From an uncultured Acidobacteriota bacterium (GTDB taxonomy: Bacteria > Acidobacteriota > UBA6911 > RPQK01 > JAJDTT01): 64,000 bases of DNA. Position 1 is the first letter of the stretch. Every line of letters starts with the position of its first letter. Position numbers and translations under genes: made by a program. The stretch is taken from positions 107,383 through 171,382 of the forward strand of contig CATOST010000009.1 in NCBI GenBank assembly GCA_951812665.1. The letters run 5' to 3'. This document shows positions 10,445 through 19,109 of the stretch, one piece after another. A model generated the notes under the pieces. The model worked only from the letters and a program-made list of their open reading frames with translations, was not told where the DNA came from and did no database searches.

Positions 10445-10553
10445 CCTTTCGTCTTCCTGATTCCATCTATCTAGACTAGGGGGCCGTGTTTTGGGTTCAG
10501 CGGCAGCGAGATCTGGTTACCGGTTAGAATTCCGGATCATGGAGAGCTGGCAT

Positions 10554-11399
10554 ATGTGGAAGAGGCGGGGAATGTTTCTGGGACTGATGGTCTGGGCCCT
10601 CACCGGAGGTCCCATCGCTGCAGAGGGGTCCCGGTACTTTCTCTATCTGTCCGATCAACGTGTCGTGACGGTGGAGTTGCTGGACCCCGGGATGACGATC
10701 CTCAATTTCATCAACCTGGGAGACAGCTTCGAAGCGGTGCGGGCTTACGAACTGGTGCTGGTGGACGCCAGTGGCCGAACCGGCCGGGGACACCTGATCG
10801 TCCGGGAAGATCCGCCCAGCCCCAGAGAGGTCTACCAGGTGAGCGGTCTGATCAAGCCCCGCTCCTTCCTGGGCTACAACATCGCGGGGCGGTATCAGTT
10901 CGCGACACCTCCCGAAACCTGCTACCTCAAGGTGGGCGGACGCATTTTGGAACTGGAGCCCCTGAACGAGGAACAGTTCGACCAGTTGGCCTCCATGGTG
11001 TCCGAGCTGGATCTGGAGGCGGCCAATTCGGCCGCCATGGTGCGGGACGTCGGGTTCAACCGCGGGTATGGCGTTCTTCACAGGGCGTCGGAGGTCGACG
11101 CCCGGCTGCGCGGATATTTTCCGGACGAAGCAGTCATTCCCACCGTTCTGGTGGAGGGTTCCGAACCGCAACTGCCGAGCGATGCCTCCCACCTGAAGGA
11201 TCCGGTGGTGGTCGTCGTCAGCATCTCCGTGAGTCCATGGGGAGGTGTCTTCGATCTGCAAGTGGTGGAGGGCGTCGACGAGAAGCTGGACCAGATGGCC
11301 CTCGACACGGTCCGCAATTCCTGGCGCTTCCTGCCGGCCATCTCCAAGGGAGAAATCGTCGGCAGCGAGCTGACGCTGAACGTCCGGTTCAGAAGGTAA
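10554..11399 (+). CDS. Secreted protein with a TonB C-terminal-like domain
   Basis: A 281-residue product when started at ATG 10554, which has GGAGAG seven bases upstream; an ATG at 10539 is also in frame. The N terminus is a signal peptide (GMFLGLMVWALTGGPIAAEG). The middle is unrecognised and beta-rich. The last 80 residues (VVVVSISVSPWGGVFDLQVV then LDTVRNSWRFLPA and GSELTLNVRFR) have the pattern of the TonB_C fold seen in energy transducers and in many acidobacterial secreted proteins. There is no proline-rich linker or membrane anchor, so it is probably not a true TonB. It diverges from the frameshifted VWFA gene. Confidence 0.7.
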   Translation: MWKRRGMFLGLMVWALTGGPIAAEGSRYFLYLSDQRVVTVELLDPGMTILNFINLGDSFEAVRAYELVLVDASGRTGRGHLIVREDPPSPREVYQVSGLIKPRSFLGYNIAGRYQFATPPETCYLKVGGRILELEPLNEEQFDQLASMVSELDLEAANSAAMVRDVGFNRGYGVLHRASEVDARLRGYFPDEAVIPTVLVEGSEPQLPSDASHLKDPVVVVVSISVSPWGGVFDLQVVEGVDEKLDQMALDTVRNSWRFLPAISKGEIVGSELTLNVRFRR

Positions 11400-11527
11400 T
11401 AGCGGCGGCGTTGTCAGTCGGTATCGGCCCAGCCTCAATCCTTGGGCCAGCCGGCATCACGTCGGACAACACTGGATATCCGGAGGGGCACCCCTTGTGG
11501 GTGCCCTCTTACCTCCGAAGGAAGCCA
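11400..11527. repeat. Intergenic hairpin repeat of the GGGCACCC type
   Basis: The gap contains CGGAGGGGCACCCCTTGTGG followed by GTGCCCTCTTACCTCCG at 11481-11517. The outer CGGAGG/CCTCCG arms and the inner GGGCACCC/GGGTGCCC arms pair, giving a long interrupted hairpin. It lies at the left border of the accessory island. Confidence 0.7.
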
Positions 11528-12362
11528 TCACCCTTGGTACGGCGAAAGGGTCGGCCAAGCCCCGCGAACGCGGCCGTGGTGGCGTGTCAGCCGGGGGAAG
11601 TCGGGAGAGTTCGGATCAGGCCTCCGAGGCCGTAGATCCGGTCCGAGATAGAGACAGCCGACCTCCTCAGGAGGAAGCTTGCTCACGGTCGCTCCGGCCG
11701 AATCCACCGCCGCGATCCAGCGCAGCTTCAGCATCCTGAGATCAAGCGGTTCCCTCAAACTGAGGTGATCGAGATCCGTCTGACGATAGGCGACGTGCCG
11801 TCCCATCTGATCCAGCAGAAACTCCGGCGTGAAGCCGGGGTCTTTGCCGCTGGCCGCCCATACCAGACCGCCGAGCGAAAGATACGTGTCGTGCAGGTGC
11901 AACACATCCACGAAGTCACGGATCTCACTGCGTCCCGCCAAGGCCAGGACCTTGTTGGTCGCAGCGTCGGCGTCGTGTAGCCGATAACCGCAGAGGTCGT
12001 CCTTTTGGACCGGAAAAAAGCGGAAGGCGCTGTCGTAGGCCCATTCCATTTTCAGATGCTGATCCGCAATTTCTACAATAGCTCGTTGGAACGTCGGGGT
12101 GCGCAGTAACCATGAGAACACGTATCCGGCATGCCGAAGCGATTTAGCATCCGCCGCCGCGCTCTGGGCGATGCTGTCGTCCAGGTCGTGGAACAGATCG
12201 ATATCTTCCGAGAAACGTGGCGAATCGGCGTCTCGATGTAGCAGTCCGTGGTGAAAGTCCCGCGAGCACCGAGACCGTTCCTGCGCCCGCAACGTAGCTT
12301 TCCGGACTGCGATTGGCGGCGATCTGGCGCAGAATTTCGGCTTGTGAAGAGGTTAGCGGCAT
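11528..12362 (-). pseudogene. AbiEii-type nucleotidyltransferase, reading frame broken by a repeat arm
   Basis: The body of this minus-strand gene (below 12240) encodes a nucleotidyl transferase of the AbiEii/DUF1814 kind, with LHRDADSPRFSEDIDLFHD as the metal-binding motif, a central LRTPTFQRAIVEIADQHLK region and a full C terminus ending RGAWPTLSPYQG. The N terminus lies in a different frame (MPLTSSQAEILRQIAANR then SPESYVAGA, from 12362). Between them, exactly where related proteins have a short glycine-rich loop, sit about 50 bp (12241-12293) identical to one arm of the 160-bp palindromic repeat, and the frame changes there. The gene therefore looks inactivated. AbiEii-type proteins are toxins or abortive-infection factors, usually with a partner gene. 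Confidence 0.75.
12241..12293 (+). repeat. Single arm of the 160-bp palindromic repeat, inside the AbiEii-type gene
   Basis: GCAGTCCGTGGTGAAAGTCC and the following bases to ...TTCCTGCGCCCGC match the first arm of the full elements at 29294 and 44627, and the reverse complement of the end of the 14370-14528 copy. The second arm is absent. The boundary at 12293 is sharp, followed by coding sequence for YVAG. Confidence 0.85.
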
Positions 12363-12601
12363 AGCTTCGCGGCTAGCAGAAATCCGGAATGGCCGCCGTT
12401 CTTTCTCAGACCATCGACAATCATTGGCAGGTCTGCGAGCGTTATTTCCAGGTCAGTGCGCAGGTACCAGAAACACTGCCCATGGAAACGCCGAAATGCC
12501 CACCTCGCGGTGCGCAAACGAGCCTCATCGGTCAGATCGGACGATGTCCCCGATGATTGCTCTTGAGGGGAAACGCGCCCTTGCGCCACATCGGTCTGCA
12601 T
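12353..12601 (-). CDS. Small partner protein of the AbiEii-type nucleotidyltransferase
   Basis: An 82-residue soluble protein with AAGGAG seven bases before its ATG. It has the pattern ARWAFRRFHGQCFWYLR then LRKNGGHSGFLLAAKLC, which I associate with short proteins encoded immediately upstream of DUF1814 nucleotidyltransferases. It overlaps the start of the nucleotidyltransferase frame by 10 bp, indicating coupled translation as in toxin-antitoxin pairs. An antitoxin or accessory role is inferred from position only; no DNA-binding motif is evident. Confidence 0.65.
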   Translation of the reverse strand: MQTDVAQGRVSPQEQSSGTSSDLTDEARLRTARWAFRRFHGQCFWYLRTDLEITLADLPMIVDGLRKNGGHSGFLLAAKLCR

Positions 12602-12821
12602 GACGAATCTCCTTCGGGCGTTGGCCCGGTTTCCAACGTTTCTCGAAGTTTACCAGTCCGCGCCATTTGTCGTAGAGCATCGATATCGGTTGGCCCTGGG
12701 GGCCTATGCTGTACGATCCGCGACGCGGAATTCTGATTCGCGTGTGAGCGTAACCAAAACCAGGAAAAAGAAAATTCCAGGATGCCGGGACACCTTCATC
12801 TTTCTACAGTAGCCTGCACCC
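12602..12821. other. Divergent intergenic region, promoters expected
   Basis: The 220 bp between the start of the small AbiEii partner (minus strand) and the start of the AAA-ATPase-like gene (plus strand) must hold promoters for both. It includes an AT-richer stretch near 12740-12785 (AACCAAAACCAGGAAAAAGA). No promoter motif is convincing enough to place. Confidence 0.4.
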
Positions 12822-14369
12822 GTGACCAGACGCCGACTGCCCATCGGCATCCAGACCTTCCGCAAGATTCGGGAGCAGGATTTCTACTACGTCGACAAGA
12901 CGATCCATATTCGCCGGCTCCTCGGCCACGGCACGCACTACTTTCTGTCGCGTCCGCGGCGCTTCGGAAAAAGCCTGTTCCTCGACACCTTGAAGGAGCT
13001 GTTCGAGGGCAACGAGCCGCTGTTCGAGGGCCTCGACATCCACGACGGCTGGAACTGGTCGGTTCGCCATCCCGTGTTGAATCTGAGTTTCGGCCGCGGC
13101 AACTACAAAGAGCCGGGCTACGTCGAGGCGAATCTCATGGAGCAACTTGCCGCCGCCGAGCGTCGCGCGGGCGTCGTCGCCCACTACGCCACGGCGGCCG
13201 GACGTTTCTCCTCCCTGATCGAGGCATTGCATCGACAGGCTGGCCATCCAGTGGCGGTGCTCATCGACGAATATGACAAGCCGATTCTGGATGCGCTGGA
13301 AGCGCCGGAGATCGCTCGCGCCAATCGCGACTTTCTGCGCGGCCTCTACGCCGTCGTCAAGGACAGCGACGCGCACATCCGGTTCAGCTTCATAACCGGA
13401 GTGAGCAAGTTCTCCAAGGGTAGCCTTTTCTCCGGCCTCAATAATCTCCAGGACATCACTTTGGACCGGCGCTACTCTGCCATCTGTGGCTACACCGAGT
13501 CGGATCTGGACATGGTGTTCGCACCGGAACTCCCGGGCCTCGACCGCGATGATATCCGCGACTGGTACAACGGCTACAGTTGGTCAGGCCAGGAAAAGGT
13601 CTACAACCCTTTCGACATCCTCCTGCTCTTCGACAGTCGCAGATTCGGCGCCTACTGGTTCGAAACCGGCACACCCAAGTTCCTGGTCGACACGCTCTTC
13701 AAGCGGCAGGTCAGCCCCGTGGCGTTGGATGACATGGTGGGGAGCAGCGATCTGCTGTCGACCTTCGACGTGGACGAAATGGCAACGGAAGCGCTGCTGT
13801 TCCAGACCGGTTACCTCACCATCACGGGGACCGAGGACCTTGGCGGAGAGCTACTCTATCGGTTGGGCTATCCCAACCGGGAGGTGCGGCAGAGCCTGAA
13901 CCGAAGCCTGTTGCGCCACCTGGTGCGGGACTCGTCGCGTCAGATGGCCAACAGCGTCCGCCTGTACCGGCTGTTGGAGGCCAACGACTTCGCCGGACTC
14001 GAGACGCTGTTCCATGCTTTCTTCGCCAGCATCCCCTACGATTGGTACACGAACAACGACATCGCCAACTATGAGGGCTACTACGCGAGCGTCGTCTACT
14101 CCTATTTCACGGCTCTGGGTCTTGACATTACCGTGGAGGACAGCAGCAGCCACGGACGCCTGGACATGGCGGTCCGTTTCAATGGCAACGTCTACCTGTT
14201 GGAGTTCAAGGTGGTCGAGTTCGCCCCGGTGGGCGCCGCGATGGCGCAATTGAAGGCGAAGCGGTACGCGGACAAGTACCGTGGGTCAAGACAACCGATC
14301 TATCTGATCGCCGTGGAGTTCAGCCAGGAGTCCCGCAACTTGGTGGCGTTCGAGGTGGAGCGCGCTTGA
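12822..14369 (+). CDS. AAA-ATPase-like protein with C-terminal PD-(D/E)XK nuclease domain
   Basis: A 515-residue protein with a GTG start. The N-terminal AAA-ATPase_like (PF09820-type) region begins LPIGIQTFRKIREQDFYYVD and contains a Walker A-like loop RPRRFGKSLFLDTL near residue 45 and a Walker B-like VLIDEYDKPILDALE near residue 147. The C-terminal DUF1703 region has HGRLDMAVRFNGNVYLLEFK (about residues 444-463), whose D and E-x-K fit the PD-(D/E)XK active site. Such proteins are abundant, laterally mobile and of unsettled function; defence or mobile-element roles have been proposed. The stop codon directly abuts a copy of the 160-bp palindromic repeat. Confidence 0.85.
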   Translation: MTRRRLPIGIQTFRKIREQDFYYVDKTIHIRRLLGHGTHYFLSRPRRFGKSLFLDTLKELFEGNEPLFEGLDIHDGWNWSVRHPVLNLSFGRGNYKEPGYVEANLMEQLAAAERRAGVVAHYATAAGRFSSLIEALHRQAGHPVAVLIDEYDKPILDALEAPEIARANRDFLRGLYAVVKDSDAHIRFSFITGVSKFSKGSLFSGLNNLQDITLDRRYSAICGYTESDLDMVFAPELPGLDRDDIRDWYNGYSWSGQEKVYNPFDILLLFDSRRFGAYWFETGTPKFLVDTLFKRQVSPVALDDMVGSSDLLSTFDVDEMATEALLFQTGYLTITGTEDLGGELLYRLGYPNREVRQSLNRSLLRHLVRDSSRQMANSVRLYRLLEANDFAGLETLFHAFFASIPYDWYTNNDIANYEGYYASVVYSYFTALGLDITVEDSSSHGRLDMAVRFNGNVYLLEFKVVEFAPVGAAMAQLKAKRYADKYRGSRQPIYLIAVEFSQESRNLVAFEVERA

Positions 14370-14528
14370 CAGCCCGTGGCAAAAGTCGTCGCGGCATTCG
14401 ACCGTCCCTGCATCCCGGCGGACTGTGTTGCGATTCGGTCACATACTCCCGGTATGCTCCCGAATCGCGCCTTGTCCGGCGGGCGCAGGAACGGTCTCGG
14501 TGCTCGCGAGACTTTCACCACGGACTGT
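14370..14528 (-). repeat. 160-bp palindromic repeat, complete copy
   Basis: Runs from CAGCCCGTGGCAAAAGTCGT to CTTTCACCACGGACTGT. The two ends are imperfect inverted repeats (GCAGCCCGTGGCAAAAGTC against GCAGTCCGTGGTGAAAGTC), and the inner segments (GACCGTCCCTGCATCCCGGC against GACCGTTCCTGCGCCCGCCG) also pair, so nearly the whole element can fold back on itself around CATACTCCCGGTATG. It is opposite in orientation to the copies at 29294 and 44627 and begins at the base after the stop codon of the AAA-ATPase-like gene. Confidence 0.88.
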
Positions 14529-14573
14529 TGACGGCGCGAGATCCTCCGCGGCGCGCTGCCAAATGGAGGGAAC

Positions 14574-15155
14574 ATGCCGATCTATGATGAATTCGAAGTG
14601 TCCCTGCGTTACATCGAACCACGCATCTGGCGGCGCTTCCAGATCGAGAGAAGAGCGACCTTCGCCCACCTCCACGTAGCGATTCAAGTCGGCTTCGGCT
14701 GGGAGCATGCTCACCTGTGGGAATTTCGCACCCGCGCCCGTCGCGGGCGGGCGCTGGCAGGCCCGGCGATGGACGACGTCTGGAGTCTGCGCGAACCGCC
14801 GCCCGATGCGGAATCGACCAAGCTGGCGGGGTTCTTCGGCCCTCGCAAGCACCGGAGATGCGTCTATGTGTACGATTTCGGCGACTTCTGGGTCCACGAC
14901 GTGTCGTTCCGGCGGCGCTTCGCGTCCCAGGCGCGGTTCCATCGACGACTGATCGTCGGCGAGCGCGCCGGTCCACTGGAAGACTGCGGTGGCGTCCCCG
15001 GCTACGAACGGCTTGTGGAGTTTCTGCAGACGGGAGTCGATCCCTGGGAGGAAGACCCCGCCGTGCTCAAGGAATGGTACGGCCACTGGGACCCGGAGGC
15101 GTTCGACCTCGAAACTGCCAGGATGCGCTTTGTCTGGCCCGGTCCCAGTACCTGA
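14574..15155 (+). CDS. Plasmid pRiA4b ORF-3 family protein
   Basis: A 193-residue soluble protein with GGAGGG upstream of its ATG. The beginning (FEVSLRYIEPRIWRRFQIER then FAHLHVAIQVGFGWEHAHLW) and the later YVYDFGDFWVHDVSF are the standard marks of the pRiA4b ORF-3-like fold (PF07929). The family is common on plasmids and next to transposons; its biochemical role is not established. It follows the AAA-ATPase-like gene and the 160-bp repeat, completing the accessory island before the haem genes. Confidence 0.85.
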   Translation: MPIYDEFEVSLRYIEPRIWRRFQIERRATFAHLHVAIQVGFGWEHAHLWEFRTRARRGRALAGPAMDDVWSLREPPPDAESTKLAGFFGPRKHRRCVYVYDFGDFWVHDVSFRRRFASQARFHRRLIVGERAGPLEDCGGVPGYERLVEFLQTGVDPWEEDPAVLKEWYGHWDPEAFDLETARMRFVWPGPST

Positions 15156-15261
15156 CGGCAGTCCCGGGAAAGCGCGAGACCGGCGATGGAACTTCTCCGA
15201 AACCGGGCCGGGAAGAACGGCCGCTACTACCTGTGGTTGCGGGTTGCGGGGGAGGATTCCT

Positions 15262-16065
15262 TCACCCTCGGCTCCGAACACCCTTCCGGTCGTAATCGTT
15301 GCAGATGGCCGCGAACAGGCCCGGGATGGTGGACTCCGAGGACTCGACCAACACGTGGAATCCATGCTCGCGGGCCGTCTCTGCCGTGATGGGGCCGATG
15401 GCGGCGCAAGGAACGGACCGGACTCGATCCGGGTCCGTTGCCAAATTCATCAGATGACGAACGGTAGAGGAACTGGTGAAGGTGATGAGGTCGGGTGCGC
15501 CTTGATCAAGAGCCTGCTCCAGTGCCACTCGACTCTCTTCGGGGACCACCGTGTCGTAGACGGGAACCACTTCCACCTGAGCGCCGTGTCGGCTCAGTTC
15601 CCGGGGCAACAGGGAGCGGGCTTGGCTGGCTCTCGGAATCAGGATGCTCAGACCTTCGATCTGGTTCGAGTGACGTTCCAGAAACGCCTCCAGCACCCCC
15701 TCCGCCTGGTAGCGCGTCGGCACCAAGTGAACCTCCCAGCCGAACTGCTCCACGCGCCGGGCCGTGGCCGGACCGATGGCGCAGATTTGGGGGGACGGGC
15801 CGTCCTTCCCGGACAAGGCCGAGTTCAACTCCCGGGCGCGGGAGAGAAAGATCTCGGCTCCGTTGACGCTGGTGAAGAAGAGCCAGTCGAAACGGTGGGC
15901 CCGTGAGATGCACGGATCCAGCTCCTGGTCGGGCCGGGGCACGATCTCGATGGCCGGGATCTCCACGACATCAGCTCCCGCCTGCCGGAGAAGCCGGGAG
16001 AACTCCCCCACTTGGCTGCGGCTCCGGGTCACCAGGATTCTCCGTCCTTCCAGTGGACGGCTCAT
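15262..16065 (-). CDS. hemD: Uroporphyrinogen-III synthase
   Basis: Closes hydroxymethylbilane to uroporphyrinogen III with inversion of ring D. The 267-residue product starts MSRPLEGRRILVTRSRSQ at the ATG 16063-16065, which overlaps the hemC stop by four bases; the open frame extends further upstream, but that part is hemC antisense of frame and not credible. Conserved elements are FDWLFFTSVNGAEIF, CAIGPATARRVEQFGW and LITFTSSSTVRHLM. The family is poorly conserved, but operon position after hemC makes the call firm. Confidence 0.92.
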   Translation of the reverse strand: MSRPLEGRRILVTRSRSQVGEFSRLLRQAGADVVEIPAIEIVPRPDQELDPCISRAHRFDWLFFTSVNGAEIFLSRARELNSALSGKDGPSPQICAIGPATARRVEQFGWEVHLVPTRYQAEGVLEAFLERHSNQIEGLSILIPRASQARSLLPRELSRHGAQVEVVPVYDTVVPEESRVALEQALDQGAPDLITFTSSSTVRHLMNLATDPDRVRSVPCAAIGPITAETAREHGFHVLVESSESTIPGLFAAICNDYDRKGVRSRG

Positions 16066-17000
16066 ACCGGACCCCCTTCCTCCAGTTCCCGCAGGATCTC
16101 GTCGCCGCCCCGGGAGAGGATGGATTCGGCCGCGTCCAGGGCCATTCGGGGAAGCTCGTCCTTGGATCCGCGGCTGCGGTGGCGGAGGGAGACAGGACGG
16201 TAAGGGCTGGCCAGAAGGGCCTGAAATTCGGCTCCGTCGGACGTGAGGGAGGCGTGCGCCCCCATCGGTACCTGGCAGCCTCCGCCCATCCGCTCCAGGA
16301 ACCGGCGTTCGGCGTCTGTGCAGACGCGGGTTGGAGGATGGTCGATGGGAGCCAGCAGCTCCCGGGTCTGCCGGTCGTCGCACCGGCATTCCACGGCCAG
16401 GGCGCCCTGGCCGATGGCGGACAGCATCTGGTCCTGGGAGAAGGTGAAGGCGATCCGGTCTTCCAGGCCCAGTCGTTTGAGCCCGGCCGCCGCCAGGACG
16501 ATCCCGTCCAGACGTTGCTGCTCCATCTTCCGGATTCGTGTCCCCACGTTTCCCCGCAGCGGGAGGATCTCCAAATCGGGGCGCAGAAGCCGCAACTGCA
16601 CGGTCCGCCTCAACGAGCTCGTGCCGATCCGGCCATTTCGGGGGATCTCCTTTGGACTTCGGGTAGCGAGCAAGGAGATCAGCGCGTCTCTTGGGTCCTC
16701 GCGTTCGGGAATGGCGGTCAGGCAGAGCCCTTGAGGCAACTCGGAGGGCAGGTCCTTGAGGCTGTGGATCGCCAAGTCGATCTCCTCCTTAAGGAGGGCG
16801 TCCTCGATCTCCTTGACGAACATCCGCTTCACCGAGAGTCCCGAGAACTGCGGTTCGGGCCGCGGCTGGTCTCCGCTGGTTCGGATCACCCGGATCTCGG
16901 TTTCGACGTCGGGGTGGCGCCCCTCCAACTCATGGCAGACGATCTCGGCCTGCCGCAGCGCCAGGGGGCTGCCGCGAGACCCCACGCGGATTCGTCTCAT
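16062..17000 (-). CDS. hemC: Hydroxymethylbilane synthase (porphobilinogen deaminase)
   Basis: Polymerises four porphobilinogens on a dipyrromethane cofactor. The cofactor cysteine is C242 in MGGGCQVPMGAHA, and the N terminus RIRVGSRGSPLALRQAE and IGTSSLRRTVQLR are typical. Length 312 residues, as expected. The start overlaps the hemA stop (16997-17000), so hemA-hemC-hemD form one coupled operon. Confidence 0.97.
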   Translation of the reverse strand: MRRIRVGSRGSPLALRQAEIVCHELEGRHPDVETEIRVIRTSGDQPRPEPQFSGLSVKRMFVKEIEDALLKEEIDLAIHSLKDLPSELPQGLCLTAIPEREDPRDALISLLATRSPKEIPRNGRIGTSSLRRTVQLRLLRPDLEILPLRGNVGTRIRKMEQQRLDGIVLAAAGLKRLGLEDRIAFTFSQDQMLSAIGQGALAVECRCDDRQTRELLAPIDHPPTRVCTDAERRFLERMGGGCQVPMGAHASLTSDGAEFQALLASPYRPVSLRHRSRGSKDELPRMALDAAESILSRGGDEILRELEEGGPV

Positions 17001-18262
17001 TCCCCTTTGTCCAGACCGAATGCCTGCTTGATCATCTGAATGTTGTGCAATCGCCGCTGCGGGTCCTGGGTCGGTGCCTTGATCTCCATGATGATGGGGT
17101 GCGCGATCCGGCGGGCCGTCTTGCGAAGAATCTGTTCCATCCGGTTGGAATCGGCGTCGGTCATTCCCTGGCGGCTCTGTTCCAGTTGAGCCAGGCAGAT
17201 CTCTTCGATGCGGCCTCGGAGGCCGGCGATGAGCGGTCCCAGGTTCATGGAGGCGATGCGCTGCATGTGGCGCTCGGACTCCTGCAAGACGATCTCTTCG
17301 CCCAAATCGGCCTCGCGCCGGCGTTCCCTCAGATTGGCGCCGATCACCGACTGCAGGTCGTCGATGTCGTAGAGGAAGACGTTCTCGATCTGGTTCACCC
17401 GCGGGTCCACGTTCCTGGGGACCGCGATGTCGATGATGAACAAGGGTGCGTACTTGCGCCGGTGGACCACGATGTCGACGGTCTCAGGTCCCAGGACATA
17501 GGAGTCGGAGCTGGTGGAGACCAATAGGATGTCCGATTCGGGGAGGCGTTCCTCCAGGTCTCCCATGGGAATGGACGTCGCGCCGAACAGGGAAGCCAGT
17601 TGCCGGGACCGGGCCTGGGTCCGGCTGGCGACGAAGACTCGGGAGATCCCGGAGCGGACCAGGCTGCGGGTGGCCAGTTCGGCCATCTTGCCCGCCCCCA
17701 GGAGCAGAACCGACTTGCCCTTCAGACTCCCGAAGATCTTTCGAGCCAGCTCCACCGCCACGGAGCTCACCGAGACCGCGGATTGGGAGATTCCGGTATC
17801 GGTCCGGACCCGTTTGGCGACTCGAAACGCCGACGGAAGCAGGGCTTTCAGCGCCGTTCCCGCGGCTCCCGACTGACCCGACACGGCGTACGCCTGTTTC
17901 AACTGTCCCAGGATCTGGGCCTCTCCCGGAACCATGGAGTCGAGGCTGCTGGCCACCCGGAACACGTGCACGACCGCATCCTGCTCCCGCAGCGCGTACA
18001 GGTAACTTTCCAGCGAATCGGGCTCCAGCGAGTGGTAGCGGTGCAGGAACTCCTTGATGCCGTGGATGGCCTCTTTGTCGTCTCCACCCTGAGCCAGAAT
18101 CTCGACCCGATTGCAGGTCGACAGGATCATGCTCTCCCGTAGCTGGTATTCCCGGCGCAACATCGCCAGGGCGGACGCGACCGCTTCCTCGCGAAAGGCG
18201 ACCCGTTCCCGAATCTCGATGGGAGCCGTCTTGTGGCTCAGTCCGACCAGCACAGGATGCAT
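16997..18262 (-). CDS. hemA: Glutamyl-tRNA reductase
   Basis: First committed enzyme of C5-pathway tetrapyrrole synthesis, reducing glutamyl-tRNA to glutamate-1-semialdehyde. The start chosen is MHPVLVGLSHKTAPIEIRER, with GGAGAG nine bases upstream; a longer frame exists but lacks support. The catalytic cysteine is C50 in SMILSTCNRVEILAQ. The NADPH-binding region SVLLLGAGKMAELATRSL and a C-terminal dimerisation helix are present. Length 421 residues. It follows the ccsA-like gene on the same strand. Confidence 0.96.
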   Translation of the reverse strand: MHPVLVGLSHKTAPIEIRERVAFREEAVASALAMLRREYQLRESMILSTCNRVEILAQGGDDKEAIHGIKEFLHRYHSLEPDSLESYLYALREQDAVVHVFRVASSLDSMVPGEAQILGQLKQAYAVSGQSGAAGTALKALLPSAFRVAKRVRTDTGISQSAVSVSSVAVELARKIFGSLKGKSVLLLGAGKMAELATRSLVRSGISRVFVASRTQARSRQLASLFGATSIPMGDLEERLPESDILLVSTSSDSYVLGPETVDIVVHRRKYAPLFIIDIAVPRNVDPRVNQIENVFLYDIDDLQSVIGANLRERRREADLGEEIVLQESERHMQRIASMNLGPLIAGLRGRIEEICLAQLEQSRQGMTDADSNRMEQILRKTARRIAHPIIMEIKAPTQDPQRRLHNIQMIKQAFGLDKGE

Positions 18263-18305
18263 GTTCGAGGTCTCTCCGCTCCGCAATTGGAGGGGAATCG
18301 TGAGG

Positions 18306-19109
18306 CTAGAACTGGTGTAGGCCTCCAAAGTAGCTGGCGCCCAGATAGGTGAACAGCACCCACAGGAATCCGGCCATGCTCACCACCGCGGCTCTCTTTC
18401 CTCGCCACCCCGCCGTCAGCCGCAGGTAGATCAGAGCCAGATAGATGCACCAGGTGACCATGGCGGAGATGACCTTGGGATCCTTGTGCCATCCGTTGAT
18501 CCAGTCCTGCTCGGCCCAGACGATCCCGGTCAGGAGCCCGGCGGTCATGAAGCAGAAGCCGGCTACCAGGAACTTCAGGAACAGGTCGTCCAGCGTGGTC
18601 AGGGACGGGAGTTGGTAGTAGAAGGTCTTGGGTTTCTTGTTCTTGAGCTCCCTTTCCTGGAACACGTAGAGGGCGCCGGCCACGAAGGTGACCAGAAACA
18701 TGCCGTAGGCCAGAAACATGAGCGGGGTATGCACGTACAGCCAGGCGCTGCGAAGCATGGGCGGTATGGGAGAGGCCTTCAGAAAGACCGTTCCCAACAT
18801 CAATGCCGCCACCGCCGGCAGCAGAAAGGTGCTCAGGGCCCGGATCCGATACCTGACGTAGGAAATGAAAAAGCAAAGGGAGACGGTCCAAGCGAAGAAC
18901 GCCAACGAATCGCGAAGACCGGTGAGTGGGAAGCGTGCTGTCTCTACGGCGGAAGCGATGAGGAATCCGGAATGCAGGCCGAAGCCGATTCCCACCGTAA
19001 TGACCGCAATCCGAAAGAGGGCCGTCTTGTTGGAGAAGAAGACCAGCGTGCTGAGGCCGAGTCCGGCCACATAAAATGCAAAAGCGACGTTGAAAAGGAG
19101 GCCACTCAC
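18306..19109 (-). CDS. CcsA/HemX-type cytochrome c assembly protein
   Basis: A 267-residue integral membrane protein with about eight predicted helices. It carries the features of the CcsA/CcmC haem-handling family: LLTGIVWAEQDWINGWHKDP, close to the WAxxxWG tryptophan-rich motif, and conserved histidines such as H127 in LYVHTPLMFLAYG. It lies directly upstream of hemA on the same strand, the position hemX has in Bacillus and many other bacteria. It could either act in cytochrome c maturation (ccsA) or influence glutamyl-tRNA reductase level (hemX); sequence alone does not decide. Confidence 0.85.
   Translation of the reverse strand: MSGLLFNVAFAFYVAGLGLSTLVFFSNKTALFRIAVITVGIGFGLHSGFLIASAVETARFPLTGLRDSLAFFAWTVSLCFFISYVRYRIRALSTFLLPAVAALMLGTVFLKASPIPPMLRSAWLYVHTPLMFLAYGMFLVTFVAGALYVFQERELKNKKPKTFYYQLPSLTTLDDLFLKFLVAGFCFMTAGLLTGIVWAEQDWINGWHKDPKVISAMVTWCIYLALIYLRLTAGWRGKRAAVVSMAGFLWVLFTYLGASYFGGLHQF

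Noticed and set aside
10554..11399. Calling the TonB-C-like protein a true TonB energy transducer
   Set aside because: It has a cleavable signal instead of a membrane anchor and no proline-rich linker; no exbB or exbD is nearby.
16066..16389. Extended N terminus of hemD
   Set aside because: The frame continues upstream, but this part overlaps hemC entirely, and the start at 16065 overlaps the hemC stop as ATGA and begins with the expected family sequence.
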